NCBI RefSeq assembly: GCF_000237085.1
Contig: NC_016627.1
Span: forward strand, 496,001 to 560,000
Length of the DNA stretch: 64,000 nucleotides
Origin: Acetivibrio clariflavus DSM 19732
GTDB lineage: Bacteria; Bacillota; Clostridia; Acetivibrionales; Acetivibrionaceae
Reading direction: 5' to 3'
The notes under the pieces are model-generated. The model searched no databases. It saw only the letters and a list, made by a program, of their open reading frames with translations, and was not told the DNA's origin. The position numbers and the translations under genes were made by a program. Below are positions 16,131-25,335 of the stretch, one piece after another. Each line of letters opens with the position of its first letter. The stretch's first letter is position 1.

Positions 16131-18063
16131 GTGCGTCCAGCGAAGCTGGACCACACTTGCCGGTGAAAGTCTGGCACGGGTAATTTCCAAGAAGCCCGTT
16201 AGCTAATCCCGGTGCGTCACGGTAATGTGAGGTGCTGAGCGGGAGGATAAAGTACCTGCCTAAACAGCAGGGCGAGCGAAAATGCAGACCGTAACATCAA
16301 GTGAATTCTGCGGCATCGTCAAAATGGTCTCTGGCTTACAGAGTAAAAAGGGGAAGTCGAGCTTTGGTAAATTGGGCGAAGACCACGGAAGATGGGAAGA
16401 ACTTGGATTGCACCATCGAAGAATCCCCCGGTGTATTGGAAACGTTATTTATTGAAAGTGTGGTTCGGAACGGGAGAGATCCTACTTTGCACAGTGTAAG
16501 CTGTAAAGAAGACACTTATAAGCTGAAGAAGTGAAATTGTGGACTTGCAAAGAAGGAGTCGGAGGAGCCCATATTACTGATGATACTACAGACAATAAAA
16601 CTGTAATGAGGAAAAGGGGCTCTGCTTTATTCAAGTTATCCGATGTAAGTAAGAGCGAGTAAATACCAAAAAGGCTAACAACACCATAGGAAAAGTTCTA
16701 CAACTTCAAAGGAAACTATACCTTGCAGCCAAGTCAAACAGCAAGAGAAGGTTCCATGCTCTCTATAACAAGGTATACCGAAAGGATATACTAATAGAAG
16801 CATGGAGAAGGGTGAAAGCTAAATGGTGGAGCAGGAGGTATTGACCGTATTGAAATAGCTGATGTTGAGGAATATGGAGTAGATAAGTTCGTGCAGGAGA
16901 TACAACAAGAACTGATAGAAGGAAAATACCATCCCAAGCCAGTGAGGAGAACCTATATACCCAAAGGGAATGGGGAGAAAAGGCCATTAGGAATACCTAA
17001 CATAAAGGGCAGAGTAGTACAGATGGCAGTAAAACTAGTGATTGAACCTGTGTTTGAAGCAGATTTTCTTGACTGCTCCTATGGGTTCAGGCCAAAGAGA
17101 AATGCGCACCAGGCACTGGATAGAGTCCGCAAGGACACGAACAGGAAAGGCTGGTGGGTGGTAGATGCCGACATAAAAGGGTATTTCAATAACATAAACC
17201 ATGAAAAGCTAATGCTGATGATGAAGCAGAGGATATCGGACAGAAGGATACTCAAAATGGTCTGGAAATAGCTAAAAGTGGGAATTATGGAAGATGGAGA
17301 GTACACAGAGAGTGAGATAGGGAGTCTGCAAGGCTGAGTAATATCACTACTTTTGGCAAATATCTATCTGCATTATTTCGACTTAAAATGGGAGATGTGT
17401 TACAAACAACTTTGCAAGCTTATAAGATACTGTGACGATTTCGTAATTATCTGCAGAACAAAGAAGGAGGTGGAGCATGCGCTGAAGGCTGTGAAGTCAA
17501 TAATAGAAAGGCTGGAGTTAGAACTGCATCCGGACAAAATAAAGCTGGTCAGTATGTGGAATGGGAATGAAGGGTTTGATTTTCTGGGTTTTCATCATAG
17601 GAGGAAGGTGCCAGAAACATCAAAGGGACAGAAATTTAACGAAACAAATCAATTTCCATCAAGAAAGGCCATGCCAAAAATGAGGAATAATATCAAAAGT
17701 GCATTTGCCAGCAGGGCAACGTTGCTGCTGGATATGCAGAAAATAATAGAAATTTTAAATCCGAAAATCATAGGAATGAGAAATTATTATGGGTTAAAGA
17801 ATGCAGGGAAGCAGCTAAACAAGATTGACTGGTATATCATAAAGAGATTTACATTATGGTATAACTACAAAACACAGAATAAAAGATGGTTTGCTGGCAT
17901 CTCAAAGGTTCGTAAAGTTATTTGCGAAAACGGACTCCAAAAACTTGCTGTTTAGACAAATGCTGAAGGAAGAAGAATATCGGGAAGCTGTGTGCGTGAG
18001 AATCGCATGCACAGTTTGATGAAGGGGAAGGTGAGAAACAAACTTTCCCACCAATCTACTCTA
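16131..18063 (+). mobile_element. Group II intron with degenerate maturase
   Basis: The 5' end GTGCGTCCAG at 16131 matches the GUGYG start of group II introns. A GC-richer RNA-like region free of real genes follows (16131-16680), containing GTGAAAGTCTGGCACGGG and other typical domain I pieces. A broken reverse transcriptase/maturase (about 16680-17955) comes next. Domain V is recognisable at 17986-18017, with AGCTGTGTGCG pairing with CGCATGCACAGTTT around a GAGAAT side. Domain VI and the 3' end lie at about 18020-18063; the exact 3' base is uncertain by a few positions. The maturase has two in-frame stops and a frameshift, so it cannot self-mobilise. It lies antisense to the neighbouring minus-strand gene at that gene's 3' end. 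Confidence 0.88.
16680..17955 (+). pseudogene. ltrA: Group II intron reverse transcriptase/maturase, degenerate
   Basis: This is a maturase that would aid intron splicing and reverse transcription. Readable parts are LQRKLYLAAKSNSKRRFHALY-KVYRKDI, then EYGVDKFVQEIQQELIEGKYHPKPVRRTYIPKGNGEKRPLGIP, CSYGFRPKRNAHQAL, the RT motif VVDADIKGYFNNI, ANIYLHYFDL, and the second catalytic part LIRYCDDFVIICR (here YCDD where YADD is usual). The thumb/X domain ends at KVRKVICENGLQKLAV. Lesions are an extra base at about 16821 (GCTAAATGGTGG where GCTAATGGTGG is expected), TAG at 17269 where relatives have Trp, and TGA at about 17336 where they have Gly. The N-terminal start is not clear. Confidence 0.88.
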
Positions 18064-18528
18064 CACTAACTTTTTGGGGTGTTGATTTTACATAATTTTT
18101 CCATAGAACTATCCACTCATCGCGACTTGCATAATCATCTTTAACATAGGTTTTTGCAATTTTATGAACTGCAAAAATTAAAGCATTTGCATATCTGCCA
18201 GGGTTCTTTTCTATGTAGTCTAACATATACGGTAAATATTCTATTCCGAGATTCTCTATTTCTTTATATTTTTCTGTTTCAAGAAGGGGACTGTTGTAGC
18301 TGCTGAATCCAATTTTAGGATCATTTGCACAGTAATCAATCAGCTCTTGAAGCTTTATGTCAAAGACTTTTTGGTACTCATCTTCTTCGCTTTGCGTTTC
18401 CAAAATAAATTGCTGTTCTTTGCTTTTATTGCTGTGCAAATAAAATAACACTACTTCCAAAAAACACTAATAACTAATAAGGTTATAGCTGACAGAAGCG
18501 TCTTTTTATTTAAGATTTTTGCTTTCAT
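18056..18528 (-). pseudogene. Small secreted or membrane-anchored protein, frameshifted
   Basis: The intact C-terminal frame (18460-18056, about 134 codons) has no good start. Upstream, ATG at 18528 with a GGAG site opens MKAKILNKKTLLSAITLLV, a clear signal peptide or anchor, but runs into a stop at about 18451. One extra T in the six-T run (complement of 18459-18464) would join the two into a single protein of about 157 residues. The family is unknown; the mature part is rich in Tyr, Lys and Glu (IEYLPYMLDYIEKNPGRYANAL). The last few codons and the present stop lie at the group II intron boundary, so the original C-terminus was slightly different. It is either decayed or a homopolymer sequencing error. 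Confidence 0.65.
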
Positions 18529-18668
18529 TTGTAATCTCCACTTGAGCCAATAAAGCAAACAATTGTATAATTTGCTAACATAATATTATCTAATAATTAC
18601 CATTATGTCTATAATTCTAGAAGAATAATAATCTATATTGAGAATCAAAACTTAATAAACTTAAGCCG

Positions 18669-19361
18669 CTATACTTTAAACCTATAGCCGATACCCCATA
18701 TGGTTTCAATATATTGGGGTTTTGAACTGTCTAACTCAATTTTTTCCCTTATTTTTTTGATATGCACCGTCACGGTGGAAACATCGCCGACAGCATCCAT
18801 ATTCCAGATTCTATCAAATAGCTCTTCCCTTGAAAAAACTCTGTTTGGATTTTCTGCTAAGAAGAGAAGCAAATCAAACTCCTTGGTGGTTAAGGTAACT
18901 TCCTGACCTTCTACCCATACTCTCCGAGCATCTTTGTCTATTACAAGGTTTCTGACGGCAATAGTTTTTGATTTTTTCTCATTGCTACCCACAAGTCTTT
19001 CATAGCGTGAGATGTGTGCTGTAACTCTTGCTACAAGTTCGTTCGGACTGAAAGGTTTGGTTATGTAGTCATCGGCACCTAGCCCTAAACCTCTGATTTT
19101 GTCAATATCTTCCTTGCGGGCCGATACCATAAGTATGGGAATATTTTTAGACTCCCTTAATCTGCGGCATATTTCAAAACCGTCTATATTGGGAAGCATC
19201 AAATCTAAAATTATCAGATCAAAATCTTCCTTCAATGCCCGGGCCAGTCCTTTATCGCCCGTCTTTTCTATATCGACGTCATATCCGTTTATTTCAAGAT
19301 AATCCCTTTGAAGTTCTGCTATAGATACCTCATCTTCAATTATCAGTATCCTTTTTTTCAT
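18669..19361 (-). CDS. OmpR/PhoB-family response regulator
   Basis: A 230-residue two-component regulator. The receiver domain has the acidic pocket IIEDE (Asp10), the phospho-acceptor Asp53 in LDLMLPN and Lys102 in TKPF. A winged-helix OmpR-type DNA-binding domain follows (TLTTKEFDLLLFLAENPNRVFSREEL to TIWGIGYRF). ATG at 19361 with an AAGGTGG site overlaps the end of the kinase gene by 26 bases. It is the last gene of the operon 23929-18669 and most likely controls the linked ABC transporter genes. Confidence 0.96.
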   Translation of the reverse strand: MKKRILIIEDEVSIAELQRDYLEINGYDVDIEKTGDKGLARALKEDFDLIILDLMLPNIDGFEICRRLRESKNIPILMVSARKEDIDKIRGLGLGADDYITKPFSPNELVARVTAHISRYERLVGSNEKKSKTIAVRNLVIDKDARRVWVEGQEVTLTTKEFDLLLFLAENPNRVFSREELFDRIWNMDAVGDVSTVTVHIKKIREKIELDSSKPQYIETIWGIGYRFKV

Positions 19362-20808
19362 TTTCCATACCCACCTTTTCTAATTCAAAATATATGCTGG
19401 TTCCGTATCCGTATTTACTTTCTGCATAGATTTTTCCGCCATGTTCTTCAATTATCTGCCTTGCGATGGCAAGACCCAAGCCGCTGCCACCCTTTGATGT
19501 GTTTCTTGAAGGGTCAGCCCTGTAAAATCTGTTAAAGATATTCGGAAGATATTCCTGTTTTATTCCCTCGCCGTTGTCGTGTATACCTATCAAGACTTTA
19601 TTTTGCCTGTCTTTAACATCTATTTTAATCTCTCCGTTTTCCTTATCCATGTATTTAATTGAGTTTTCAATTATGTTCGAAAACACTCTCTTTAATTTTT
19701 CCGAATCGGCTTTAACTTGCGTGCTGTCGGGTAAATTGTATTCATATTCCATATTTATTCCGATTTTATCCAATTGAAACTTATATTCATCAACCATATC
19801 TTCAATAAATGCTTTTAGATTAAGTTTGGAAAAGTTAAAGGGTATCTTTTTTAAATTTTGATTGGAATAAAAGGTAAGGTCATTTATCAATCGGTCCATA
19901 TCCAGTACCTTTTTGTAGATGATGTCGGTATATTTATCTATTTTTTCAGGGGTATTGGCAACTCCATCCCTTAAACCGTCTATATGGCATTTGATAGATG
20001 TTATGGGAGTTTTTAAATCATGGGTAATGCTTGCTATAAATTCATTGCGTTCTTCGTCATATTTGATTTGCTGTTCTAAAGCAGCTTTAAGCCTTTGCCG
20101 CATCTCTTCGAAAGCACGGCAGACTTCTCCCACTTCATCACTGGATTTTTCATCTATTACAAAGGATAAATTGCCTTCTTTTATTTGTTCGGCGCCGTAT
20201 TTAAGTTTTTTCAGCGGCCTGATAATGCTTGAAGACACAGCAAGGGTCAGTAAGCCATTGGTGAGCAGTACTATTATCAAAAAACAGCGCAGAAAATCGG
20301 TTATAAAGCCAGCTAGAAATTTTTCCAACGGGCTTTTATCAAAAAAAACATATATTACACCTTTTTTTCCGTCCGACAGCTCGAATTTGTAATTTATATA
20401 GCCTAGAGAACCGAAAGTGTTTTCCTGTTCCGTTTCATTTTTATCTGCATTTAAAATTATATGTTTCTGAAATTTTAGCCGATCAATATTGTCTGATAAA
20501 TAATAGATGTTGTTGTCTATTGCAAAGCAGAAACCGAGATTCATTGACTTCAATTTGTTATCAATGTTTTTTAGATATTCTAAGTCTTCGAACTTATCGG
20601 GATGGTTGAGGGCATCGTTTAAAACGGATACTAGTTCTTTAAAAGCTTGTTGAACCTCACTGTCAGTTATTTCATCCGAGTTATACTGTCTAAGTCCGGA
20701 TTTTTCAAGGTTAATCCCTATCAGGAAAACGGCAAGGACAATTGAAAAAATAAGTGGAATTATTATCATTAATATGTTGGACAGTATCAACTTAAATCTT
20801 ATAGACAT
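19336..20808 (-). CDS. Sensor histidine kinase
   Basis: A 490-residue membrane kinase. I place the start at ATG 20808, which follows a CGGAGG site by 9 bases, rather than at an in-frame upstream codon. The first TM is at about residues 8-30, an extracytoplasmic sensor of about 150 residues follows, and the second TM is at about 170-195, then HAMP. The H-box is ITHDLKTPITSIK with the phosphorylated His, the N-box ENSIKYM, and the G boxes DNGEGI and GGSGLGLAIA are all present. It overlaps the response regulator downstream. With the upstream ABC genes this resembles peptide-antibiotic sensing modules (BceRS/BcrR type), though the large sensor loop differs from the short-loop BceS class. Confidence 0.95.
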   Translation of the reverse strand: MSIRFKLILSNILMIIIPLIFSIVLAVFLIGINLEKSGLRQYNSDEITDSEVQQAFKELVSVLNDALNHPDKFEDLEYLKNIDNKLKSMNLGFCFAIDNNIYYLSDNIDRLKFQKHIILNADKNETEQENTFGSLGYINYKFELSDGKKGVIYVFFDKSPLEKFLAGFITDFLRCFLIIVLLTNGLLTLAVSSSIIRPLKKLKYGAEQIKEGNLSFVIDEKSSDEVGEVCRAFEEMRQRLKAALEQQIKYDEERNEFIASITHDLKTPITSIKCHIDGLRDGVANTPEKIDKYTDIIYKKVLDMDRLINDLTFYSNQNLKKIPFNFSKLNLKAFIEDMVDEYKFQLDKIGINMEYEYNLPDSTQVKADSEKLKRVFSNIIENSIKYMDKENGEIKIDVKDRQNKVLIGIHDNGEGIKQEYLPNIFNRFYRADPSRNTSKGGSGLGLAIARQIIEEHGGKIYAESKYGYGTSIYFELEKVGMENEKKDTDN

Positions 20809-20848
20809 TATAATATCCTCCGAATTTTTACGTAAAAGAGTTTTTATA

Positions 20849-21598
20849 CTATATATCCTTTTGGTAAAACAGGTAAGAACCTGCAAACATAAATATTATA
20901 CCATATGCCAGAATATATAGCAGTTCATTGATGATTTTTGTAAAATTCAAACTGCTGTAAAAATTTTGGTGCCAGGATAGGTATGTTGTGGGCATAAAGG
21001 GTGTTACTTCCGGGAAAATAATCGTTAATGCTGATATAAGTACTGAAGTACATATCATAATTATAACGGTCAAACTGCCGCTTCTGGTAAATTGGGAAAA
21101 GAAAGCGGTAATTATAGCTAGAAGAATTATTGGGACAACGGCAGAAACATATGCCATAATATAAAAAGGAAGTTTTTCTAAACAGTAACTGATATTACCG
21201 CCGATGAAACTTGTAATTTCTGTGATTACGAAAGTACCGAGCAAAAGAACGAAAAGACTTGTGCCTATTGCAAGTATTTTGGAAACATAGAGCTTATTGC
21301 GCGTTATTGGCCTTACTAATGACATAATAATTGATTTGTCGGAAATTTCGCCCGAAAACAAGTCACTAGTCAGCATAATTGTAAACAATGGAAGAAACAG
21401 TGAAAACATAAAGTTTAAGACAAAAGCCGGAATAGTTGCGTTATTTATCAGGGGGCCTCCCAGTTTTCTAGTGCTTATCAGATTGACTGATGAAGCAAAT
21501 AGGGATATAAATACTGAGATAAAAAACAACACAACAAACTTTTTGTTTGAGAATATCTTGAAGGTTTCAGTTTTTGTACTAGTCAATAGAGTATGCAT
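20849..21598 (-). CDS. ABC-2 family permease
   Basis: A 249-residue protein with six hydrophobic segments and the permease hallmark SGEISDKSIIMSLVRPITRNKLYVSK, where the usual GE..(R)T..L loop follows the second membrane segment. ATG 21598 has an AAGGAGG site. It follows the ATPase gene by 15 bases, so the two form an exporter of the bacitracin/lantibiotic type (BcrAB-like). The substrate is unknown. Confidence 0.9.
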   Translation of the reverse strand: MHTLLTSTKTETFKIFSNKKFVVLFFISVFISLFASSVNLISTRKLGGPLINNATIPAFVLNFMFSLFLPLFTIMLTSDLFSGEISDKSIIMSLVRPITRNKLYVSKILAIGTSLFVLLLGTFVITEITSFIGGNISYCLEKLPFYIMAYVSAVVPIILLAIITAFFSQFTRSGSLTVIIMICTSVLISALTIIFPEVTPFMPTTYLSWHQNFYSSLNFTKIINELLYILAYGIIFMFAGSYLFYQKDI

Positions 21599-21613
21599 TT
21601 TTTATTTTCCTCC

Positions 21614-22330
21614 TTACGCAGGCTTGATTTTTTCGATAAAATAATCTTCCAGCGACAGCCCCATATCTTTTACGCTTTCTACATTGCAAACATCAATCAT
21701 TTTTCCGTTTTGAAGTATAAGTATTTTGTCGCAGAGCATTTCAACTTCATAAATTTGATGGCTGGAAATTAAAAAGCTTATCATATACTCTTTTGCAAGA
21801 AGGGATACAATTTTTCTCAGTTCCTTTGAGCCTTCTATATCAAGACCGTTAGCTGGCTCATCAAGGATTACCAGCTGGGGTTTTTGGTAAATAGCCATTG
21901 CAATTGCAAGTCTTTGCTTCATACCCAGGGAAAAAGTTTTTACCTTTTCATTCTTGTAGGTGGTAAGTCCTGTTATATGAAGAACTTCGTCAATTCTGGC
22001 AATATCTACGTTCTCGTAGTAACCTGATATAAACTTGAGATTGTTATAACAGCTCAAATTTCCTATTAGTGAAGGTTTTTCTATCAGGCATCCGACATTT
22101 TTTATTGCCTCTTCAAAATTATCCGAGATATCCTTGCCGCAAATTTTAACTGTTCCTTCATTAGCTCTGATCAGCCCTGTTATTGCCTTCATTACGGTTG
22201 TTTTACCTGAACCGTTTGATCCAAGGAGGCCTATTATTTCACCTTTATATATATCAAAACTTATATTGCTGACACCTCTGCCATTTTTATATATTTTCTT
22301 AAGAGATTTTACTTCCAATACTTTTTCCAT
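21614..22330 (-). CDS. ABC transporter ATP-binding protein (BcrA/LanF-like)
   Basis: A 238-residue ABC ATPase. Walker A is GSNGSGKT, the signature FSLGMKQRLAIAMA, Walker B LVILDEPANGLD, and the H-loop ISSHQ. The compact size and YKNGRGVSNISFDIYKGEIIGLLG start match ATPases of bacitracin/lantibiotic export systems. I chose ATG 22330 (GGAAAGGA site) over the codon nine positions upstream. It pairs with the permease just downstream and the kinase/regulator pair beyond. Confidence 0.93.
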   Translation of the reverse strand: MEKVLEVKSLKKIYKNGRGVSNISFDIYKGEIIGLLGSNGSGKTTVMKAITGLIRANEGTVKICGKDISDNFEEAIKNVGCLIEKPSLIGNLSCYNNLKFISGYYENVDIARIDEVLHITGLTTYKNEKVKTFSLGMKQRLAIAMAIYQKPQLVILDEPANGLDIEGSKELRKIVSLLAKEYMISFLISSHQIYEVEMLCDKILILQNGKMIDVCNVESVKDMGLSLEDYFIEKIKPA

Positions 22331-22453
22331 ATTTTCATCCTTTCCGACAGCTTGCATAAAGCATTTTTACCGGTCTTGCAAGCTGTATTTTTATCATGAA
22401 AATCGATAGACCCAAAATTTCACATTGCAGACTGCTTGCAGCAATTATTTGGC

Positions 22454-22987
22454 TTATTGCTTTTTGGCAAGCTCGATTATAGGAACAATTGCTTTTTTAT
22501 CGGTGAAATCTACTGTCTTTCCGTAAGTCTCCAAAAAGCCTTTGGAATCATTATCAAGCTTTTCCGGATCTTTTTTCTTAATATATTTATACATCAGGTA
22601 CATCAATAGGCGATCTAAGGCAGTAAGTTTCTTATAATCCAGGCCGCCTCTCAGGACAAAAAAGTGTACTTTATTTTTCATTTCATCGGTTAAATTTTTA
22701 TTTTTAAGTTCTTCTTTTGCCTCATCGTTTTTAAGAGTCGCACCGACAGCTGCTATGATTAATTTTTTATTGCGGAGTTCGGAATAGTTTTTCTTAATTA
22801 GTGGAAATCCAAGGATGTTGCCGGCATATAGCCCTCCACAATATATAATATTGGAGTACGATTTCAGTTTGTCGGGTTTTATTTGATTTGTTCTGAAAAT
22901 ATCGGCAGATAAAGCGTCTGAAATCCATTTGGCATATTTTTCGGAATATCCGTATTTTGATTTGTAAACAACAACTATATCTGACAT
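22454..22987 (-). CDS. Flavodoxin-domain protein
   Basis: A 177-residue flavodoxin-fold protein. The N-terminal beta strand and phosphate loop VVVYKSKYGYSEKYA bind FMN phosphate in this family, and IIYCGGLYAGNILGF and FVLRGGLDYKKL match flavodoxin_5 proteins such as HemG-type protoporphyrinogen oxidases. Clostridial members are usually of unknown redox role. AGGGAGG site before ATG 22987. It sits in the ABC/two-component operon between a secreted protein gene and the ATPase gene. Confidence 0.85.
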   Translation of the reverse strand: MSDIVVVYKSKYGYSEKYAKWISDALSADIFRTNQIKPDKLKSYSNIIYCGGLYAGNILGFPLIKKNYSELRNKKLIIAAVGATLKNDEAKEELKNKNLTDEMKNKVHFFVLRGGLDYKKLTALDRLLMYLMYKYIKKKDPEKLDNDSKGFLETYGKTVDFTDKKAIVPIIELAKKQ

Positions 22988-23023
22988 CTATACAACCTCC
23001 CTGGATTTCACTAAAATTAAATT

Positions 23024-23929
23024 TTACTTGCAGTCAAGTTCTTTTGCGGATATTTCTTTTACTTGTTTTCCGTCAAGTTCTATAATATCTGCAGTGGTGG
23101 AGTTAATGTTTGAAATATCAAAACTGATTTTTAATTTCCGATTGTGGATATTGTTTTGTGCATCATTGCCGCTAACTTCAAGCTCAAAATTTATTTGATT
23201 TATTATATTGTCTTTATCAACTATAAAATCTGCCTTTATTTTTTCTGGCTGTATATTGTCTGTAAGCTTCGGCAAATCAATGTCCTTAAGGGAAATACCA
23301 AAAACTTCACTTATCATGTTGTCTGCTTCCATTTCAATATTACTTTCCTCATTTTGACTTAAGTTCATCATTAGATTTAATAGAGAGGGAATTTCATTTT
23401 TGTCTAAATCGATGGAAATATGTTTTTTATCATTTTCAATATCTGTTACGGTTACTTGATTTTTCAGATCCCCAACCAGTGTGTCCAGAATGTTCTCTAA
23501 GATTGCTTCCGTTTTGGGATTTATATTTTGATTTTTTTGCCGATTCCTTTTTGTCTCATACTCTTTTTCCGAATGTGTTATTTTGTTATACACATCCGAA
23601 GCGTCATGTTTGAGAATTAGAATGTTATCTTCTACTGAAAAAATATAGTTTCTTTCAAAAGCATCGGTATCGATAAAGACTTTTCCGCTGCTTAAACCTT
23701 CCTGTTGAACTTTAATTTCCGAGCTCAATTTTATGAGTTCCCTGTTGTTGTCCGTTAATGAGCCGGATATTTGATAGGTTGCGTTTTCAATTTTGTTGGA
23801 ATTTTTTATTGCAGCTTTGAGGGCTTCGTACCCTGTCGGACCCGATGCTATACTCATTGCTGCAGAACCTATCAGAAGCGAACCTCCAATCACTAAGCCT
23901 ATGCATGTTCTCAATAAATTTTTGTTCAT
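23024..23929 (-). CDS. Secreted protein of unknown function
   Basis: A 301-residue protein with an N-terminal signal peptide (MNKNLLRTCIGLVIGGSLLIG, cleavage probably after the Ala-Ser-Ala/Ser stretch near residue 29). There is no lipobox Cys. The mature part is mixed alpha/beta, with GYEALKAAIKNSNKIENATYQISGSLTDN near its start, and resembles the many clostridial surface proteins with LolA/LppX-like beta folds; this is a guess from shape. A strong AAGGAGG site precedes ATG 23929. It is the first gene of the minus-strand operon that ends with the two-component regulator at 18669. Confidence 0.8.
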   Translation of the reverse strand: MNKNLLRTCIGLVIGGSLLIGSAAMSIASGPTGYEALKAAIKNSNKIENATYQISGSLTDNNRELIKLSSEIKVQQEGLSSGKVFIDTDAFERNYIFSVEDNILILKHDASDVYNKITHSEKEYETKRNRQKNQNINPKTEAILENILDTLVGDLKNQVTVTDIENDKKHISIDLDKNEIPSLLNLMMNLSQNEESNIEMEADNMISEVFGISLKDIDLPKLTDNIQPEKIKADFIVDKDNIINQINFELEVSGNDAQNNIHNRKLKISFDISNINSTTADIIELDGKQVKEISAKELDCK

Positions 23930-24220
23930 TTTTTTTACCTCCTTATAATTTAATTTGTTTTTGCATTTTTATACTAGCAACCGAAAATAAAACCGCAGTG
24001 AAAGAAGGATTAAATAAAAATGAAAAAATATTAAAAAAGTATTAACTATAGAATAAATTGAATATCGCTGCTAAGAGTGCTATATTATTCTTAAGATTGT
24101 TGTTTAATTGTAGGAAAAATTATTTAGCGGGTAATGGGCATTATAAATAAAGGAAAATTACAGAGCAAAGGATAAGTATTGGCTTGTAAATTTTATATTA
24201 AAAAAATGGAGTGAGTATTT

Positions 24221-24700
24221 ATGAAGTATAAGATTAGGCAAAAGATGTTTTCGTTGGGAGATAAGTTTACAATAAGAGATGAAGAGGATAGGGATGTATT
24301 CATTGTAAAGAGCCAGCTCTTGTCCATTGGAAAAAAACTTAGAATTTTTGACCTTGATGGAAATGAGGTTTGTTATATCGAGCAGCAGCTTTTTAAGTTT
24401 ATGCCCCAGTATAATATTTATATTAACGGTGAAATGGTTGCACATATAAAGAAAAAGTTTGCGCTGTTTAAGAATGACTTTGAAATTGTGAGTAATAAGG
24501 CTAATTACTACGTTGAGGGAGATTTTATTGCCTATGATTTCAAGATATTCAATGATAGAAAATTAATCGGGCAGGTATCCAAAAAGTTCTTTTCCCTTAC
24601 GGATACCTATGGTGTTGAGGTTGATGAGGATGAGGACAGAGTTTTAGTATTTGCCTTAGTTATTGTAATTGACATGGTATGCCATGACGATGACAAATAG
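24221..24700 (+). CDS. LURP-one-related (LOR) family protein
   Basis: A 159-residue protein of the LURP-one-related/Tubby-like fold. Seen features are repeated short beta strands alternating with FTIRDEEDRDVFIVKSQ, KLRIFDLDGNEVCYIEQQL and DFEIVSNKANYYVEGDF, the duplicated pattern of this family. The C-terminal helix is hydrophobic and acidic (VLVFALVIVIDMVCHDDD). Bacterial members are cytoplasmic and of unknown function; membrane or phospholipid binding is suggested by the Tubby relation. It is a single gene divergent from the secreted-protein operon. Confidence 0.85.
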   Translation: MKYKIRQKMFSLGDKFTIRDEEDRDVFIVKSQLLSIGKKLRIFDLDGNEVCYIEQQLFKFMPQYNIYINGEMVAHIKKKFALFKNDFEIVSNKANYYVEGDFIAYDFKIFNDRKLIGQVSKKFFSLTDTYGVEVDEDEDRVLVFALVIVIDMVCHDDDK

Positions 24701-24753
24701 CTCGGATAGCTTAGCGACAGTGAAAATGTATTAAAGGTTTTGAGAAAAGTCAA

Positions 24754-24782
24754 AACTCCCGAATATGGAAAATCCGGGAGTT
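24754..24782 (-). terminator. Stem-loop terminator, mainly for the minus-strand gene
   Basis: AACTCCCG (24754-24761) pairs with CGGGAGTT (24775-24782). Read on the minus strand it is followed by TTTGACTTTTC. It lies between converging genes and may serve both. Confidence 0.7.
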
Positions 24783-24844
24783 CAGGTCATTGAAAATGAA
24801 TATTTATATATGTGAAATATTTATAATAATCATTGACTATGCCG

Positions 24845-25264
24845 TTATAAAGCTCTGAATATTTTAATTATTACCCCGTTTTCTGCAGGATAGCCTTCAC
24901 CCACTAATAAAGCATGATTCAAAAAATCCAATGCTTCGCTGTCTGTAATTATTTTAGGATATGTTCTGAACAGGACACCCTCGGGAGCATTGCCAAAATT
25001 GCCGTTGTTCTCAATGAATATTCTGCAGTTTTCTCCGGTATGGTCTCTGCCTTCAATCATATATCTTGCCGATAAAGTGTGTTTATAACCGGACTTTCCA
25101 ATGATTTGAGTATCCACACCGCCGGGAAGTATATTTCCTTCAAAATATTTACCTGTAGCATCTCCTGTAAACAAAATCATTACAGCGGAATCTCCGTTGT
25201 CATTTTTTACGTCAAATGCACTTTCAATTTTTACGTTCACTGTCAATACTTCTTCGAAATTCAT
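24845..25264 (-). CDS. DUF3237 domain protein
   Basis: A 139-residue cytoplasmic protein matching DUF3237: the N-terminal strand LTVNVKIESAFDV, the core GGVDTQIIGKSGYKHTLSARYMIEGRDHTGENCRIFIENNG and the C-terminal EALDFLNHALLVGEGYPAENGVIIKIFR fit that family, whose members are predicted beta barrels of unknown function. I chose ATG 25264, seven bases after a GAGGAG site, over a weaker TTG five codons upstream. It lies 71 bases downstream of the esterase gene and may share its transcript. Confidence 0.82.
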   Translation of the reverse strand: MNFEEVLTVNVKIESAFDVKNDNGDSAVMILFTGDATGKYFEGNILPGGVDTQIIGKSGYKHTLSARYMIEGRDHTGENCRIFIENNGNFGNAPEGVLFRTYPKIITDSEALDFLNHALLVGEGYPAENGVIIKIFRAL

Positions 25265-25335
25265 CCTATCACTCCTCAATTTATTAATTGGTATTGCTCT
25301 TTCGTACTGCTATATAGAATGGTAAAATGAAATCA

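Noticed and set aside
16301-16534. Open reading frame of 77 codons
   Set aside because: It lies in the structured RNA part of the group II intron, lacks a ribosome site and has no protein-like composition.
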